Assembly: GCA_017419405.1 (NCBI GenBank)
Contig: JAFOLH010000001.1
Coordinates: 682,001-746,000, forward strand
Direction: 5' to 3'
DNA from: Renibacterium sp.
Lineage (GTDB): Bacteria > Actinomycetota > Actinomycetes > Actinomycetales > Micrococcaceae
Length of the DNA stretch: 64,000 nt
The position numbers were made by a program, and so were the translations under genes. Below are positions 20,567 through 30,901 of this stretch, one piece after another; the stretch's first letter is position 1, and every line of letters starts with the position of its first letter. The notes beneath the pieces are model-generated. The model was not told where the DNA came from. It searched no databases and worked only from the letters and a program-made list of their open reading frames with translations.

Positions 20567-21322
20567 GTGTCCGGATCTTCCAGCTTCGCAGCGCGCACGT
20601 ACCGCGATGACGCGGTGGTGCTCCGTACCCACAAACTGGGTGAAGCAGACCGGATCATCACGCTCTTGACCAGGGAGCACGGGCAAGTCCGTGCCGTGGC
20701 CAAAGGCGTCCGCCGTACCAGCAGCAAGTTCGGCGGCCGCCTGGAGCCGTTCATGGTCGCTGACCTGCAGCTGATTTCCGGGCGCACCTTGGACATCATC
20801 TCGCAAGCGGTGAGCAAGGGATCCTACGGGCAGCAAATCGCGGCGCACTACGACCGCTACACGGTGGCCACGGCGATGGCGGAGACCGCGGAGCGGCTGA
20901 CGGATTCCGACCAGGAATCCGCGGGCGCCCAGTACCGGTTGTTGATCGGCGCCTTTTCCGCGTTGGCGCGCGGCGAGCACGCAGCCGAATTGATCCTGGA
21001 TTCGTATCTGCTCCGGGCGCTGTCCACTGCTGGTTGGGCGCCGAGTTTCACCGACTGCGCCAGGTGCGGCAACCCCGGGCTGCACAGCGCATTTTCGGCT
21101 GCGCTCGGCGGCGCGGTCTGCCATGATTGCCGGCCACCCGGATCACCTTCGCCGGCACCGCAGACCATGGTGCTGCTGGCTGCATTGCTGACCGGTGATT
21201 GGCCGGTGGCAGACGCCTCTGACCCGGCGAACCGCCGGGAGGCGGCGGGCTTGGTTGCGAGCTATGTGCAATGGCATCTGGAGCGCGTGGTGCGTTCCTT
21301 CCGACTGGTAGAAAGACTTTGA
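20567..21322 (+). CDS. recO: DNA repair protein RecO
   Basis: A 251-aa protein with the N-terminal OB fold ([20 protein letters not shown]), a helical C-terminal domain and a zinc site formed by CARCG and CHDC. RecO loads RecA onto SSB-coated DNA in the RecFOR pathway. GTG 20567 has no Shine-Dalgarno but a GAGAAT hexamer 6 bp upstream, which suggests a leaderless transcript. The stop overlaps the uppS start (TGATG). Confidence 0.95.
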   Translation: MSGSSSFAARTYRDDAVVLRTHKLGEADRIITLLTREHGQVRAVAKGVRRTSSKFGGRLEPFMVADLQLISGRTLDIISQAVSKGSYGQQIAAHYDRYTVATAMAETAERLTDSDQESAGAQYRLLIGAFSALARGEHAAELILDSYLLRALSTAGWAPSFTDCARCGNPGLHSAFSAALGGAVCHDCRPPGSPSPAPQTMVLLAALLTGDWPVADASDPANRREAAGLVASYVQWHLERVVRSFRLVERL

Positions 21323-22146
21323 TGGTTCGCCGTTCAAGCCGAGATCCGAACAAACCTCCAGTGGTCGCACCGTGGCAGCACCCTTCCGGGGACCCGATGC
21401 CGCAAATCCCGGCGGAACTGGTGCCGGAACACGTGGCGATCGTGATGGACGGGAATGGACGTTGGGCCAACCAACGCGGTTTGACCCGGATCGAAGGGCA
21501 CCGTGCCGGCGAGCCGGCGTTGCTGGATGTGATGGCCGGTGCGATCGAAATCGGCGTCAAACATGTCTCGGTGTTCGCCTTCTCGACGGAGAATTGGCGC
21601 CGCTCGCCGGATGAAGTGCGTTTTTTGATGGGCTTCAATCGGGATGTGCTGCGCCGGCAACGCGACCAACTGGATGCCTGGGGAGTACGGGTGCGTTGGT
21701 CCGGCCGGAAACCCCGCTTGTGGGGATCGGTGATCAAGGAACTTGAGATCGCCCAGGAGCGTACCCGGGACAATGACGTGATCACCTTGAACATGTGCGT
21801 CAACTATGGCGGCCAGGCAGAAATCGCGGATGCGGTCAAAGCCATCGCGGCCGAGGTCGCGGCCGGCAAACTGAAGCCCGGTGCGATTTCGGAAAAGACC
21901 ATTCAGAAGCATCTGTACCAACCGGATCTCCCACCGGTGGACTTGTTCCTGCGCTCCAGCGGGGAACAGCGGATCTCGAATTTCGTGCTTTGGCAGAGCG
22001 CTTATGCGGAATTCGTCTTCCTGGATACCCTCTGGCCGGATGTGGACCGACGCACCTTGTGGCAGGCGATCGACACCTACGCCCAGCGGGACCGGCGCTA
22101 CGGGGGAGCGGTCGATGCGGCCGCTCCGGACCGGCATCAGCCGTAG
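21322..22146 (+). CDS. uppS: Isoprenyl transferase (undecaprenyl diphosphate synthase)
   Basis: A 274-aa cis-prenyltransferase with [11 protein letters not shown] (catalytic Asp), [12 protein letters not shown] and the C-terminal [14 protein letters not shown]. It makes the polyprenyl diphosphate lipid carrier for cell-wall synthesis. ATG 21322 overlaps the recO stop, so the two are translationally coupled. The 3' end overlaps the convergent hydrolase gene by 10 bp. Confidence 0.95.
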   Translation: MVRRSSRDPNKPPVVAPWQHPSGDPMPQIPAELVPEHVAIVMDGNGRWANQRGLTRIEGHRAGEPALLDVMAGAIEIGVKHVSVFAFSTENWRRSPDEVRFLMGFNRDVLRRQRDQLDAWGVRVRWSGRKPRLWGSVIKELEIAQERTRDNDVITLNMCVNYGGQAEIADAVKAIAAEVAAGKLKPGAISEKTIQKHLYQPDLPPVDLFLRSSGEQRISNFVLWQSAYAEFVFLDTLWPDVDRRTLWQAIDTYAQRDRRYGGAVDAAAPDRHQP

Positions 22147-23168
22147 GCGCGCAACCAGTCCTGCACGTCGGCATAAACCCGGGTGCGCACCGGTTTCGAT
22201 GACAGGAAGGCGTCGTGCAGCGCTCCGGCGTAGCGGTTGACCATTACCCGGCGACCGATCTGCAATCCCAACCGCGCCATCTCCTGGACATCGATGACCG
22301 CGTCGACCGACATCATCTCCTGGCTCCAGTCGGCCTGGATCAGGGTGCGTTCCGAAAGCAGCATCAGGATCGGGACGTCGATCCGCAAACCCTTGGAGAC
22401 CTGGGCGTGCCCGTTCAGCACGGCTTTGATCCAGCCGGCGCGGAACGGGAAGGAGTTCGCCGGCCGCCACACCGGGTCGAGGTCCCATTCGCCGTGTGCG
22501 GTTTTGCTCACCGACTGCCAGTAGGCCGTCATGTCCGGAAAGTGGAACACCCGGCGCGGGTCCGATCGGACGAACGGGTCGACCAGATGCGTGGCGATCT
22601 GCCGCACGAACCGGCTGCCCTGCAATTCGAGCCAGGGGCCGTTGAGGATCAAGGAGCTGAGTATTCCGGGGTTGCGGTCCGCCCAAAGACAGGCGATCAG
22701 GCCGCCCAGGGAATGCGCCAGCAGATGGATCCGGTGGCCGGGACCCAGATCGGCTTCGATCGCGGCCAAAGCCGCGGCCAAGTCTGCGTCGTAGACAGCC
22801 AAATCATCGGTGAAGCCTTCGGACTGCCCTGGCCGCAGGCTGCGCCCGTACTTGCGCAAGTCCAAGGCGTAGAACGCGACTCCGTGCGCGGTGAAGAACT
22901 CCGCAAGCTCGGTTTGGAAGAAATAGTCGGCCCAGCCGTGCAGATAGAGGACCACGTCCACGGCCTGATCCGGTTCACCGCCGTCTTTGCGCAAAAGCCG
23001 TTGCAGCCAGGACGGCGGTCCCGGCCGGCGCGGCGCCCGGTGCCGCACCAAGGTGGCGACCACCGGGCCTTCGTCGTCCTGCCCCAGCTCCAAGGTCAGT
23101 TTTTGGAACTGCGGTCCCAAGTGGTCGGATTCCCAGTCAAGACGCAGCCCGGTCGCTGTTGTGGTCAT
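22137..23168 (-). CDS. Alpha/beta hydrolase (second of a tandem pair)
   Basis: 343 aa, serine hydrolase fold. The oxyanion region is [10 protein letters not shown], the nucleophile elbow LLAHSLGGL (Ser in HSLGG), and a His near the C-terminus ([10 protein letters not shown]) completes the triad. It is closely similar to the upstream neighbour: both have [15 protein letters not shown] and GRSLR. The start codon overlaps the stop of that gene by 4 bp (ATGA). Substrate unknown; the fold resembles monoacylglycerol-lipase-type lysophospholipases. Confidence 0.85.
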   Translation of the reverse strand: MTTTATGLRLDWESDHLGPQFQKLTLELGQDDEGPVVATLVRHRAPRRPGPPSWLQRLLRKDGGEPDQAVDVVLYLHGWADYFFQTELAEFFTAHGVAFYALDLRKYGRSLRPGQSEGFTDDLAVYDADLAAALAAIEADLGPGHRIHLLAHSLGGLIACLWADRNPGILSSLILNGPWLELQGSRFVRQIATHLVDPFVRSDPRRVFHFPDMTAYWQSVSKTAHGEWDLDPVWRPANSFPFRAGWIKAVLNGHAQVSKGLRIDVPILMLLSERTLIQADWSQEMMSVDAVIDVQEMARLGLQIGRRVMVNRYAGALHDAFLSSKPVRTRVYADVQDWLRAYG

Positions 23169-24181
23169 GCGTCGTCCCTTCCGGGCGCCCCGGTGCCCTG
23201 TTCCAACATGTAGCCGCGCAGCCAGCGCAACAATCTCGAGTAGGCCAATTCGCGGACTGGCTTTTCGGACAGCAGCACATCATGCAGGCCGCCGTCGATC
23301 TTTTCAATCGTGACGCTTTCGCCCAGCGTAATCGCCCGGGCCGCCATGGTCTGGATATCCAGCACCGCGTCGGCGCTGCGCATGCCCTCGCGCCAGCGCG
23401 GACCATTGAGGCTGCGGGCGCTCATCAACACCAGGATCGGGACTCCGATGTTCAGGCCTTTGGCAACTTGTGACTGTCCGGCCAGGATCGCGCTCATCCA
23501 GCCGAATCGGATCGGAAAGGCCAGCGGGGGCCGGAGCGCGTCGTCGAGTTGCCATTCGCCTTCGGCGCTGGCTGAGATCGAGCGCCAGTAGAAATTGCGC
23601 TCCGGCAATTTGATCCGGCTCTGCGGCCACCAACGTGCGAATGGCTCGACCATGGAATAGGTGGCATGCCGGACGAAGGAGCTGCCGTGCATCTCCAGCC
23701 AAGGACTGTTCAGGATCAGGTGGCTCACCGTGTCCGGGTGCCGGCTGACCCACAATGCGGCCACCAGACCACCGGTGGAGTGCCCCATCAAGGCGACTTT
23801 CGGAGCGGTCCCGTGGTAGCGGGCCTGCAGGTCTTCGGTCACCGCGCTGAGCGAAGCATCCAGCTCGGCGTCGTATTCGGCCAGATCGGCCACGAAGCCG
23901 CCCAGATCGCCGGTTCGGAGGCTGCGTCCGTGGTTGTGCAAGTCCAGGGCGTAAAACGCGATGCCGAGTCCGGTGAAGAATTCCGCCAACTCGGTGTTGA
24001 AGAAATAGTCGCTCCAGCCGTGGATGAACAGCACCGCCTGGCCGGGCATCGAGGCTTGGTCTTCCGGCAAATGGCGCACCAGAGTGGCCACCCGGCCCGG
24101 TTCGTCCTTCCGGCCGATGCTCAATTCGGTGGACTCGTAGCCGGTGCCGAGAACATCCGGTTGCCACCTTCGCGCCTTCAT
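23165..24181 (-). CDS. Alpha/beta hydrolase (first of a tandem pair)
   Basis: 338 aa. It has FIHGWSDYFFNTELAEFF, the nucleophile elbow LMGHSTGGL, an acidic segment and the C-terminal His in GGLHDVLLSE. It is paralogous to the following gene, probably from a tandem duplication, and the two overlap by 4 bp. A GGAG site lies 7 nt before ATG 24181. The substrate cannot be read from sequence; lipase or esterase activity on a lipid ester is a reasonable guess. Confidence 0.85.
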   Translation of the reverse strand: MKARRWQPDVLGTGYESTELSIGRKDEPGRVATLVRHLPEDQASMPGQAVLFIHGWSDYFFNTELAEFFTGLGIAFYALDLHNHGRSLRTGDLGGFVADLAEYDAELDASLSAVTEDLQARYHGTAPKVALMGHSTGGLVAALWVSRHPDTVSHLILNSPWLEMHGSSFVRHATYSMVEPFARWWPQSRIKLPERNFYWRSISASAEGEWQLDDALRPPLAFPIRFGWMSAILAGQSQVAKGLNIGVPILVLMSARSLNGPRWREGMRSADAVLDIQTMAARAITLGESVTIEKIDGGLHDVLLSEKPVRELAYSRLLRWLRGYMLEQGTGAPGRDDA

Positions 24182-24310
24182 CGAGCTGCTCCTGCCTTAG
24201 TCCTGGCTTGTTGACCCGGTCACCGACCGCAGTGGTTTCATGCTATCCCCGTGGCGGCCGCGGTGCTGCCCGCATTTTGAATCGCGGCGTCCAGACGGAA
24301 AACTAGAGCC

Positions 24311-25375
24311 ATGCGTCTTTACCCGCTCTTCTTCCGCGTCTGCTTCTCCTGGATGGACGCCGAAAAGGCGCATCGGATCGGCTTCGGTTTGATCCGGTTG
24401 GCACACCGATGCGGGGCCGGTCCGGCGCTGCGCGCGATCACCCGTCCCGCGGCCTCGCTGCAGGTCACGGCTCTGGGCCGGACCTTTCCCTCGCCGTTCG
24501 GCCTGGCGGCAGGTTTCGACAAGGAGGGCCACGGGGTGCAGGCTTTGGCCGATCTCGGCTTCGGCCACGTCGAAGTGGGTACCATCACCGGGCAGGCGCA
24601 GCCGGGTAATCCGAAGCCGCGGCTGTTCCGTTTGGTGGAAGACCGGGCGCTGATCAACCGGATGGGGTTCAACAACGACGGCGCGGCAGCGGTGGCTCCT
24701 CGGCTGGCCGAGGCGCGGGCCGGGCTCGAACGCAGTTACCGTGCGGCGCGGCCGGTGGTCGGGGTGAACATCGGGAAGACCAAAAAGGTCGACCTGGCGG
24801 AAGCCGTCGGTGATTACCTGATCAGCACCCGGGCGCTGGCCGCAGTCGCCGATTATCTGGTCGTGAACGTCTCCTCGCCGAACACGCCAGGCTTGCGGCT
24901 GCTGCAAGACGTCGAGACCTTGCGCCCTCTGCTCACCGAAGTCCGTGAGGTTTCAAGCGAGGCGGCGGGGCGGCGGGTACCGTTGTTGGTCAAGATCGCA
25001 CCGGACCTCTCGGACCAGGACATCGACGAGGTCACCGCGTTGGCTCTGGACCTTGGTCTGGACGGCATCATCTGCACCAACACCACAATCACCCGCGAAG
25101 GATTGCAGACCGCCTCCGAGCAGGTGATGAAATACGGTGTCGGTGGACTGTCCGGCGCACCGTTGCAGCAGCGTTCGCTGGAAGTGTTGCGTCGGATCCG
25201 GGAACTCGCCGGCGAGCGGCTCACCTTGATCTCCGTGGGCGGGGTGGAAACCGGCGCCCAGGTGCAGGAGCGGCTGGATGCGGGTGCCACCTTGGTCCAG
25301 GGTTACACCGCGTTCCTGTACGAAGGGCCGTTCTGGGTTTCCCGGATCAACAAATATCTCGTGAAGCGGGTCTGA
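24311..25375 (+). CDS. pyrD: Dihydroorotate dehydrogenase (quinone), class 2
   Basis: The 354-aa flavoenzyme has an amphipathic N-terminal segment (MRLYPLFFRVCFSWMDAEKA) typical of membrane-associated class 2 enzymes. Also seen are GLAAGFDKEG, NRMGFNNDG, the catalytic Ser in NVSSPNTPGL and the FMN-binding SVGGV...YTAFLYEGP end. It oxidises dihydroorotate to orotate and passes electrons to quinone. It stands alone and converges with the DUF3043 gene. Confidence 0.96.
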   Translation: MRLYPLFFRVCFSWMDAEKAHRIGFGLIRLAHRCGAGPALRAITRPAASLQVTALGRTFPSPFGLAAGFDKEGHGVQALADLGFGHVEVGTITGQAQPGNPKPRLFRLVEDRALINRMGFNNDGAAAVAPRLAEARAGLERSYRAARPVVGVNIGKTKKVDLAEAVGDYLISTRALAAVADYLVVNVSSPNTPGLRLLQDVETLRPLLTEVREVSSEAAGRRVPLLVKIAPDLSDQDIDEVTALALDLGLDGIICTNTTITREGLQTASEQVMKYGVGGLSGAPLQQRSLEVLRRIRELAGERLTLISVGGVETGAQVQERLDAGATLVQGYTAFLYEGPFWVSRINKYLVKRV

Positions 25376-25414
25376 GTTCCGGTCAGCCGGGCGCTGCTTC
25401 CCGCGCGGCGACGA

Positions 25415-26017
25415 TCAGTCTTCGACGACCCCGCCGCGCTTGACCTGCGGCTTGGGCAGCCGCAGCCGACGGAATTGCAGGGAGCGGATCACGCCGTACC
25501 AGACCACGCCTTGGTCGACCGAGCCGAACTTGGCGATCACCCGTTTCTTCAGCCGACGGGCGAAGAAGAACGCGTCGACTGCCACCAAAACCACGATGGC
25601 CCAGAAACCGATGAAGATATACGACTGGAATTCGATGCTGCCGGGAACGAACAAAGTCAGCACCACGATCGCCAGCGCGATGAACATGACGAATTCGCCC
25701 AGGCTGGTCCGGACGTCGACCACGTTGCGGGCGAACCGCCGCTGCGGACCCTTGTCCCGGATCGGCAGGTAGCGCTCATCGCCGGTGTCCAATGCGGCCC
25801 GGGTTTTCAATTGGGCCTCCCGCCGGGCTTCCCGGTCGGCAGCTTTGGCTGCGCCGCGGTCATTCGGAACCAGCGGACGCTTCCGCGCGGCTTCCTGCTC
25901 CTTGCGGCTCGGAGTGGGGACGCCTTTTCCTGCACGGGGGTCATTTTTCGCACGGTCGGCTGCAAGCTCGTCGACGACGTCTTGGGCGGGCGTGGCTTCC
26001 TTGTTTCTTCCAAACAC
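25415..26017 (-). CDS. DUF3043 family membrane protein
   Basis: 200 aa: a long charged cytoplasmic N-terminus (about 110 residues, rich in Lys, Arg, Ala and Asp), then two membrane helices separated by a short loop and a basic C-terminal tail. This is the DUF3043 layout, widespread in actinobacteria and of unknown function. It starts at GTG 26017 with GAAGGG close upstream and is divergent from the dipeptidase gene. Confidence 0.85.
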   Translation of the reverse strand: MFGRNKEATPAQDVVDELAADRAKNDPRAGKGVPTPSRKEQEAARKRPLVPNDRGAAKAADREARREAQLKTRAALDTGDERYLPIRDKGPQRRFARNVVDVRTSLGEFVMFIALAIVVLTLFVPGSIEFQSYIFIGFWAIVVLVAVDAFFFARRLKKRVIAKFGSVDQGVVWYGVIRSLQFRRLRLPKPQVKRGGVVED

Positions 26018-26083
26018 CCTTCAAGGATACCCGGCTGGGCAGTGCCCTTGGAGCGGGCCGGGCCGCGCGGTAAGGTTCGGTTC

Positions 26084-27511
26084 ATGACCACGAGTTCAAC
26101 CATTCCCGAATCCAACGCGCCCACGCCCAGCCAGCCGTCGCCCGAGGTCGTCGACGCCCTCCGGGCCGCTGTGCACCAAGACTTCGACCGTACGGTTTCC
26201 GCCCTGATCGAATTGGCGAAGATCCCCGGCATCGCCTGGGCCGCCTTCGACCAGGCCCAGCTGGACCGCAGTGCCGAAGCGGTCGCCGCTTTGATCCGCG
26301 AAGTCGGCGTCGACGAGGTGCAGATCCTGCGCGAGAACAAGAACGACGGGACGCCGGGCGGGCCGGCCGTGGTGGCGCGAAAACTAGCGGCACCCGGCAA
26401 GCCCACAATCCTGCTCTATGCGCACCACGACGTGCAACCGCCCGGCGACTCCGCACTGTGGGACTCGGAGCCGTTCGCACCGGTGGCCAGGGCGGGCCGG
26501 CTGTGGGGGCGCGGCGTCGCGGACGACAAAGCCGGGGTGCTCGCGCACGTCGCGGCACTCCGCGCGGTGTCCGAAGTCCTGGGCGACGATTTCGGCGTCG
26601 GGGTGACATTGTTCATCGAAGGCGAAGAAGAAGCCGGCTCACCGACGTTCCGCCGTTTCCTGGAAGCGCACCAGGAACTGCTCCGCGCCGAGGTGATCGT
26701 GGTTGCCGATTCGGGCAACTGGAAGGTCGGTGTGCCGGCTCTGACCACGAGCCTGCGCGGCCTGGTCGACGGTGTGGTCGAGGTCGAGGTGCTCGACCAC
26801 TCGGTGCATTCCGGGATGTTCGGTGGACCGGTCCTGGATGCGCCGACGCAATTGATCCGGTTGCTGGCAACCTTCCACGACCAGAACGGTTCGGTGGCGA
26901 TCGAGGGCCTGCACCGGGCAGCCGATCCGGAGATCGACTACCAGGAGGCAGACTTCCGCGCTGACGCTTCGGTCTTGGACGGCCAGGAGCTTTCCGGAGA
27001 GGGCAGCATCGCGGCGCGGCTGTGGTCCCGTCCGGCGCTGTCGGTGATCGGTTTCGACGCGCCCGCGGTCGCCGTGAGTTCGAATACCATCCAGGCTCGT
27101 GCCGCTGCGAAGATCAGCCTCCGGCTGGCCCCGGGGCAGGTTCCGCAGGACGCCATGGACGCGATCGCCGCGCACGTCGAACAGTACGCACCGAAGACGG
27201 CGCGGGTCCGCTTCGTGCCGGGGGAGCAGGGCAATGCCTTCGCCACCGACACCGCGGCCCCGGCGGCGCAGAACATGTTGTGGGCATTGCAGACTGCCTG
27301 GGGAGTGGATCCGGTCGAGGCCGGGATGGGCGGTTCGATCCCCTTCATCGCGGACCTGACGGAGCTGTACCCGACCGCGCAAATCCTGATCACCGGCGTC
27401 GAGGATCCCGATTCCCGGGCGCACAGCGCGAATGAATCGCTGCATCTGGCGGAGTTCGAAAAGGCCGTGTTGGCCGAGGCGTTGCTGTTGGCCCGGCTCA
27501 ATGCCGGATGA
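26084..27511 (+). CDS. M20 family dipeptidase
   Basis: The 475-aa metallopeptidase has the two-metal-site motifs LLYAHHDVQPPG, GRGVADDKAG and IEGEEEAGS (catalytic Glu), with HSANE near the C-terminus. A dimerisation domain is inserted in the middle. It probably cleaves dipeptides in the cytoplasm. ATG 26084 has no Shine-Dalgarno but a TAAGGT hexamer 7 bp upstream, which suggests a leaderless mRNA. Confidence 0.92.
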   Translation: MTTSSTIPESNAPTPSQPSPEVVDALRAAVHQDFDRTVSALIELAKIPGIAWAAFDQAQLDRSAEAVAALIREVGVDEVQILRENKNDGTPGGPAVVARKLAAPGKPTILLYAHHDVQPPGDSALWDSEPFAPVARAGRLWGRGVADDKAGVLAHVAALRAVSEVLGDDFGVGVTLFIEGEEEAGSPTFRRFLEAHQELLRAEVIVVADSGNWKVGVPALTTSLRGLVDGVVEVEVLDHSVHSGMFGGPVLDAPTQLIRLLATFHDQNGSVAIEGLHRAADPEIDYQEADFRADASVLDGQELSGEGSIAARLWSRPALSVIGFDAPAVAVSSNTIQARAAAKISLRLAPGQVPQDAMDAIAAHVEQYAPKTARVRFVPGEQGNAFATDTAAPAAQNMLWALQTAWGVDPVEAGMGGSIPFIADLTELYPTAQILITGVEDPDSRAHSANESLHLAEFEKAVLAEALLLARLNAG

Positions 27512-27650
27512 GCCTGCTCGCGGCGCAGCGGCGGGAACAACCGGCGCAATTCCGCGGTTGAGCAGATTGAGGGGTAATCTCCGGCCCGGCAGCTGGGAAG
27601 TTCCGGCCGTCGGACGTACCATTGTTGTACACCAGAGTTAGGATTCTGAT

Positions 27651-28025
27651 ATGACGACCACGACTGATACTGCTGCCGACCCGGCGACCGAGCTGGAAAG
27701 CCACGGCGTCGGCTTGAGCGATGTCGCCGCGCAGAAAGTGCGCAGCCTGCTGGAGCAGGAAGGCCGGACCGATCTGCGTTTGCGGGTCGCGGTGCAGCCC
27801 GGCGGCTGTTCTGGTTTGATCTACCAGCTGTATTTCGACGAGCGGATGCTTGACGGCGATGCGGTGCGCGATTTCGACGGTGTAGAGGTCGTCGTCGACA
27901 AAATGAGCGTTCCGTATTTGGACGGCGCGAGCATCGATTTCGAGGACACCATCGCCAAACAGGGCTTTACCATCGACAACCCTAATGCTGGCGGCTCGTG
28001 CGCCTGCGGCGACTCGTTCCACTAA
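27651..28025 (+). CDS. erpA: Iron-sulfur cluster insertion protein ErpA (HesB/IscA family)
   Basis: A 124-aa A-type carrier with the three conserved Cys in PGGCSGLIYQLYF and GGSCACGDSF. It delivers Fe-S clusters to apoproteins. ATG 27651 is preceded by TAGGAT ending 6 bp upstream, so it is probably leaderless. Its place just before ctaC is usual in this family of bacteria; the two are separated by a strong terminator. Confidence 0.94.
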   Translation: MTTTTDTAADPATELESHGVGLSDVAAQKVRSLLEQEGRTDLRLRVAVQPGGCSGLIYQLYFDERMLDGDAVRDFDGVEVVVDKMSVPYLDGASIDFEDTIAKQGFTIDNPNAGGSCACGDSFH

Positions 28026-28039
28026 ATCAAATCGGCAAT

Positions 28040-28067
28040 CGAAAGGCCCGGGGCTCCGGGCCTTTCG
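28040..28067 (+). terminator. Rho-independent terminator of erpA
   Basis: A perfect 12-bp stem CGAAAGGCCCGG / CCGGGCCTTTCG with a 4-nt GGCT loop, 14 bp after the erpA stop. It separates erpA from the cytochrome oxidase genes. Confidence 0.88.
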
Positions 28068-28274
28068 TATGTCCGGAGGGGATCCGGGCAGCCCGAAACG
28101 GCAGTGAAACTGACGCGCCAGACAGAGTGTGCGCAAAAAGTTCCCGAGCGCGGTAAGCTCTAAGGGAATACTCTCTACACGCAGTAGTAGAACACAAAAA
28201 GAACACAGTTTTGAATGCAGAACGCGGCCGCGAAAACAGCTTCCGGACGCACGCAACAAAAGGAAGGGCCGTCT

Positions 28275-29147
28275 GTGAGTTCGCAGCACCGAACCGGCAG
28301 CCGACGCGCCAAGGTACTCGCTGTTACAGCAGTGGGGATCACCAGCGCATTGGTCTTGTCGGCATGTACCCCCGAGATGAAGAACGGCTGGTTGCCGACT
28401 GAGCGGGATACCACGAACCACACTTCCAGGGTCATTGATCTCTGGGTCAATTCCTGGATCGCGGCGCTTGCCGTGGGCATCATCACCTGGGGCCTGATCA
28501 TCTGGTGCATCATCGCCTACCGTCGCCGCAAGGGAACCGTCGGTTACCCGCGGCAGATGTCTGCGAACCTTCCTTTGGAAGTGTTCTACCTGACCATTCC
28601 GCTGTTCATGGTCTTGGTGTTCTTCTACTTCACCGATCGGGACCAGCAGGCGATCGACGCCCGTGACCCCAACCCGCAGATCAAGATCGATGTGCGCGGC
28701 AAGCAGTGGGCGTGGGACTTCAACTACCTTTCCGGAAACGACATTTCGGAGAGCGTCTACGAGTCGACCCAGCAGGTGCCGCTCAACGGCCAGCCGATCG
28801 ACAAGGAAAAACTGCCGACGCTCTATTTGCCGGTCAACCGCAGCGTTGAGCTGGAGCTCAATTCGCGCGATGTGATCCACTCCTTCTGGGTTCCGGCCTT
28901 CCTGCAGAAGCGGGACATGATCCCGGGCAAGACCAACTACCTCAACTTCACGCCGACTGCCTTGGGCACGTACGACGGAAAATGCGCCGAGCTCTGCGGT
29001 GAGTACCACTCCGAGATGCTGTTCCGGGTCAAAGTGGTGACCGAGCAGGAGTTCCAGGACCACCTGGCGAAGCTCAAGGCCGCCGGCAACACCGGCTCGC
29101 TCGGCAGCGAATACGACCGCAATCCCAACCTGAACGAAAAGAAATAG
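28275..29147 (+). CDS. ctaC: Cytochrome c oxidase subunit II
   Basis: A 290-aa lipoprotein: signal and lipobox LSAC (Cys31), two membrane helices, then a periplasmic-side cupredoxin domain with the CuA ligands VIHSFWVPAF and CAELCGEYHSEM. It accepts electrons from the bc complex for the aa3 oxidase. GTG 28275 is preferred over ATG 28215 because AGGAAGGG lies about 6 nt upstream and the resulting N-terminus (MSSQHRTGSRRAKVLAV) is a proper lipoprotein signal. First gene of ctaC-ctaD-ctaF. Confidence 0.95.
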   Translation: MSSQHRTGSRRAKVLAVTAVGITSALVLSACTPEMKNGWLPTERDTTNHTSRVIDLWVNSWIAALAVGIITWGLIIWCIIAYRRRKGTVGYPRQMSANLPLEVFYLTIPLFMVLVFFYFTDRDQQAIDARDPNPQIKIDVRGKQWAWDFNYLSGNDISESVYESTQQVPLNGQPIDKEKLPTLYLPVNRSVELELNSRDVIHSFWVPAFLQKRDMIPGKTNYLNFTPTALGTYDGKCAELCGEYHSEMLFRVKVVTEQEFQDHLAKLKAAGNTGSLGSEYDRNPNLNEKK

Positions 29148-29159
29148 GGGTCCGGACAG

Positions 29160-30899
29160 GTGTCGACACTTACCGAAACTGCTCCCGAGCAAAACCAGGT
29201 CGAAGAACGGAAGGTTCCGGTCTCGAAAGGCCGTTTGGTGGTCAACTGGATCACCTCCACCGACCACAAGACGATCGGCTACATGTACCTGATCGCCTCG
29301 TTCATCTTCTTCTGCCTCGGCGGCGTCATGGCTTTGCTGATCCGCGCCGAACTCTTCGAACCGGGCATGCAGATCCTGCAGACCAAAGAGCAGTACAACC
29401 AGCTCTTCACGATGCACGGGACGATCATGTTGCTGATGTTCGCAACTCCGCTCTTCGCCGGCTTCACCAATGTGATCATGCCGCTGCAGATCGGAGCCCC
29501 GGATGTGGCCTTCCCGCGGTTGAACGCACTGGCCTTCTGGTTCTTCCTGTTCGGCAGCACGATCGCGGTTTCCGGCTTCGTGACCCCGCAGGGTGCTGCT
29601 TCGTTCGGCTGGTTCGCCTATGCGCCATTGTCGAATACCACCTTCACCCCGGGCATCGGCGGTGACTTGTGGGTGTTCGGCCTCGCCTTGTCCGGCTTCG
29701 GCACGATCCTCGGTGCGGTGAACTTCATCACCACGATCATCTGCATGCGCGCCCCCGGTATGACCATGTGGCGGATGCCGATCTTCACCTGGAATGCCCT
29801 GGTGACCTCGATCCTGGTCCTGATGGCCTTCCCGCCGCTGGCCGCAGCATTGTTCGCGCTCGGTGCCGACCGAAGGTTCGGCGCGCATGTTTTCGATCCG
29901 GAAAACGGCGGCGCCATTCTCTGGCAGCACTTGTTCTGGTTCTTCGGCCATCCCGAGGTATACATCATCGCTTTGCCGTTCTTCGGCATCGTTTCGGAGA
30001 TCTTCCCGGTGTTCAGCCGCAAGCCGATCTTCGGCTACAAAGGCCTGGTCTACGCCACAATTGCGATCGCGGCGCTTTCCGTGACCGTCTGGGCGCACCA
30101 CATGTACGTCACCGGCCAGGTGCTGCTTCCGTTCTTCTCGTTCATGACGATGTTGATCGCGGTGCCAACCGGGGTAAAGTTCTTCAACTGGATAGGCACC
30201 ATGTGGCGAGGGTCATTGACCTTCGAGACACCGATGCTCTGGAGCCTCGGCTTCCTGATCACCTTCCTGTTCGGCGGTCTCACCGGCATCATCCTGTCCT
30301 CACCGCCGCTTGATTTCCCGGTATCGGACACGTACTTCGTGGTTGCGCACTTCCACTACGTGGTCTTCGGCACCGTGGTGTTCGCGATGTTCGCCGGATT
30401 CTACTTCTGGTGGCCCAAGTGGACCGGCAAGATGCTCAACGAGCGGCTCGGCAAGATCCATTTCTGGATGTTGTTCCTGGGCTTCCACGGCACCTTCCTG
30501 ATCCAGCACTGGCTCGGGGTGCTCGGTATGCCGCGACGCTATGCGGATTACCTCCAGGAAGACGGGTTCACGTGGATGAACCAGTTCTCCACGATTTCCT
30601 CTTTCGTCCTCGGCGCCTCGCTGATTCCCTTCTTCTGGAATGTGTACATCACCTGGCGTTCCAAGAAGCGGGTCGAAGTCGACGACCCGTGGGGCTTCGG
30701 CGCCTCGCTGGAGTGGGCAACCTCCTGCCCGCCGCCGCGGCACAACTTCACTTCGCTGCCCAGAATCCGTTCCGAGCGGCCTGCTTTGGACCTGCACCAC
30801 CCGGAGCTGGCCCAGTGGAACACCGCGACTGATCCACAACCGGCTGCCGCAGTCTTGGGCAATGCCGACCAACGCGACGAAGCTGCCAAGGAGAAATAA
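29160..30899 (+). CDS. ctaD: Cytochrome c oxidase subunit I
   Basis: The 579-aa catalytic subunit has 12 or more membrane helices. Heme and CuB ligands are visible: [24 protein letters not shown] (His-Tyr crosslink), WAHHMY and [11 protein letters not shown]. It reduces oxygen and pumps protons. The start is GTG 29160, 12 bp after ctaC. The hydrophilic tail (about 70 residues) ends in KEK. Confidence 0.97.
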   Translation: MSTLTETAPEQNQVEERKVPVSKGRLVVNWITSTDHKTIGYMYLIASFIFFCLGGVMALLIRAELFEPGMQILQTKEQYNQLFTMHGTIMLLMFATPLFAGFTNVIMPLQIGAPDVAFPRLNALAFWFFLFGSTIAVSGFVTPQGAASFGWFAYAPLSNTTFTPGIGGDLWVFGLALSGFGTILGAVNFITTIICMRAPGMTMWRMPIFTWNALVTSILVLMAFPPLAAALFALGADRRFGAHVFDPENGGAILWQHLFWFFGHPEVYIIALPFFGIVSEIFPVFSRKPIFGYKGLVYATIAIAALSVTVWAHHMYVTGQVLLPFFSFMTMLIAVPTGVKFFNWIGTMWRGSLTFETPMLWSLGFLITFLFGGLTGIILSSPPLDFPVSDTYFVVAHFHYVVFGTVVFAMFAGFYFWWPKWTGKMLNERLGKIHFWMLFLGFHGTFLIQHWLGVLGMPRRYADYLQEDGFTWMNQFSTISSFVLGASLIPFFWNVYITWRSKKRVEVDDPWGFGASLEWATSCPPPRHNFTSLPRIRSERPALDLHHPELAQWNTATDPQPAAAVLGNADQRDEAAKEK

Positions 30900-30901
30900 C
30901 C

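Noticed and set aside
28215-28274. ATG 28215 as the ctaC start
   Set aside because: No Shine-Dalgarno, and it would place a 20-residue polar extension before the lipoprotein signal; GTG 28275 has AGGAAGGG.
27498-30101. 867-codon open frame on the minus strand
   Set aside because: Antisense to erpA, ctaC and ctaD, with low-complexity composition and no domain; the plus-strand genes are certain.
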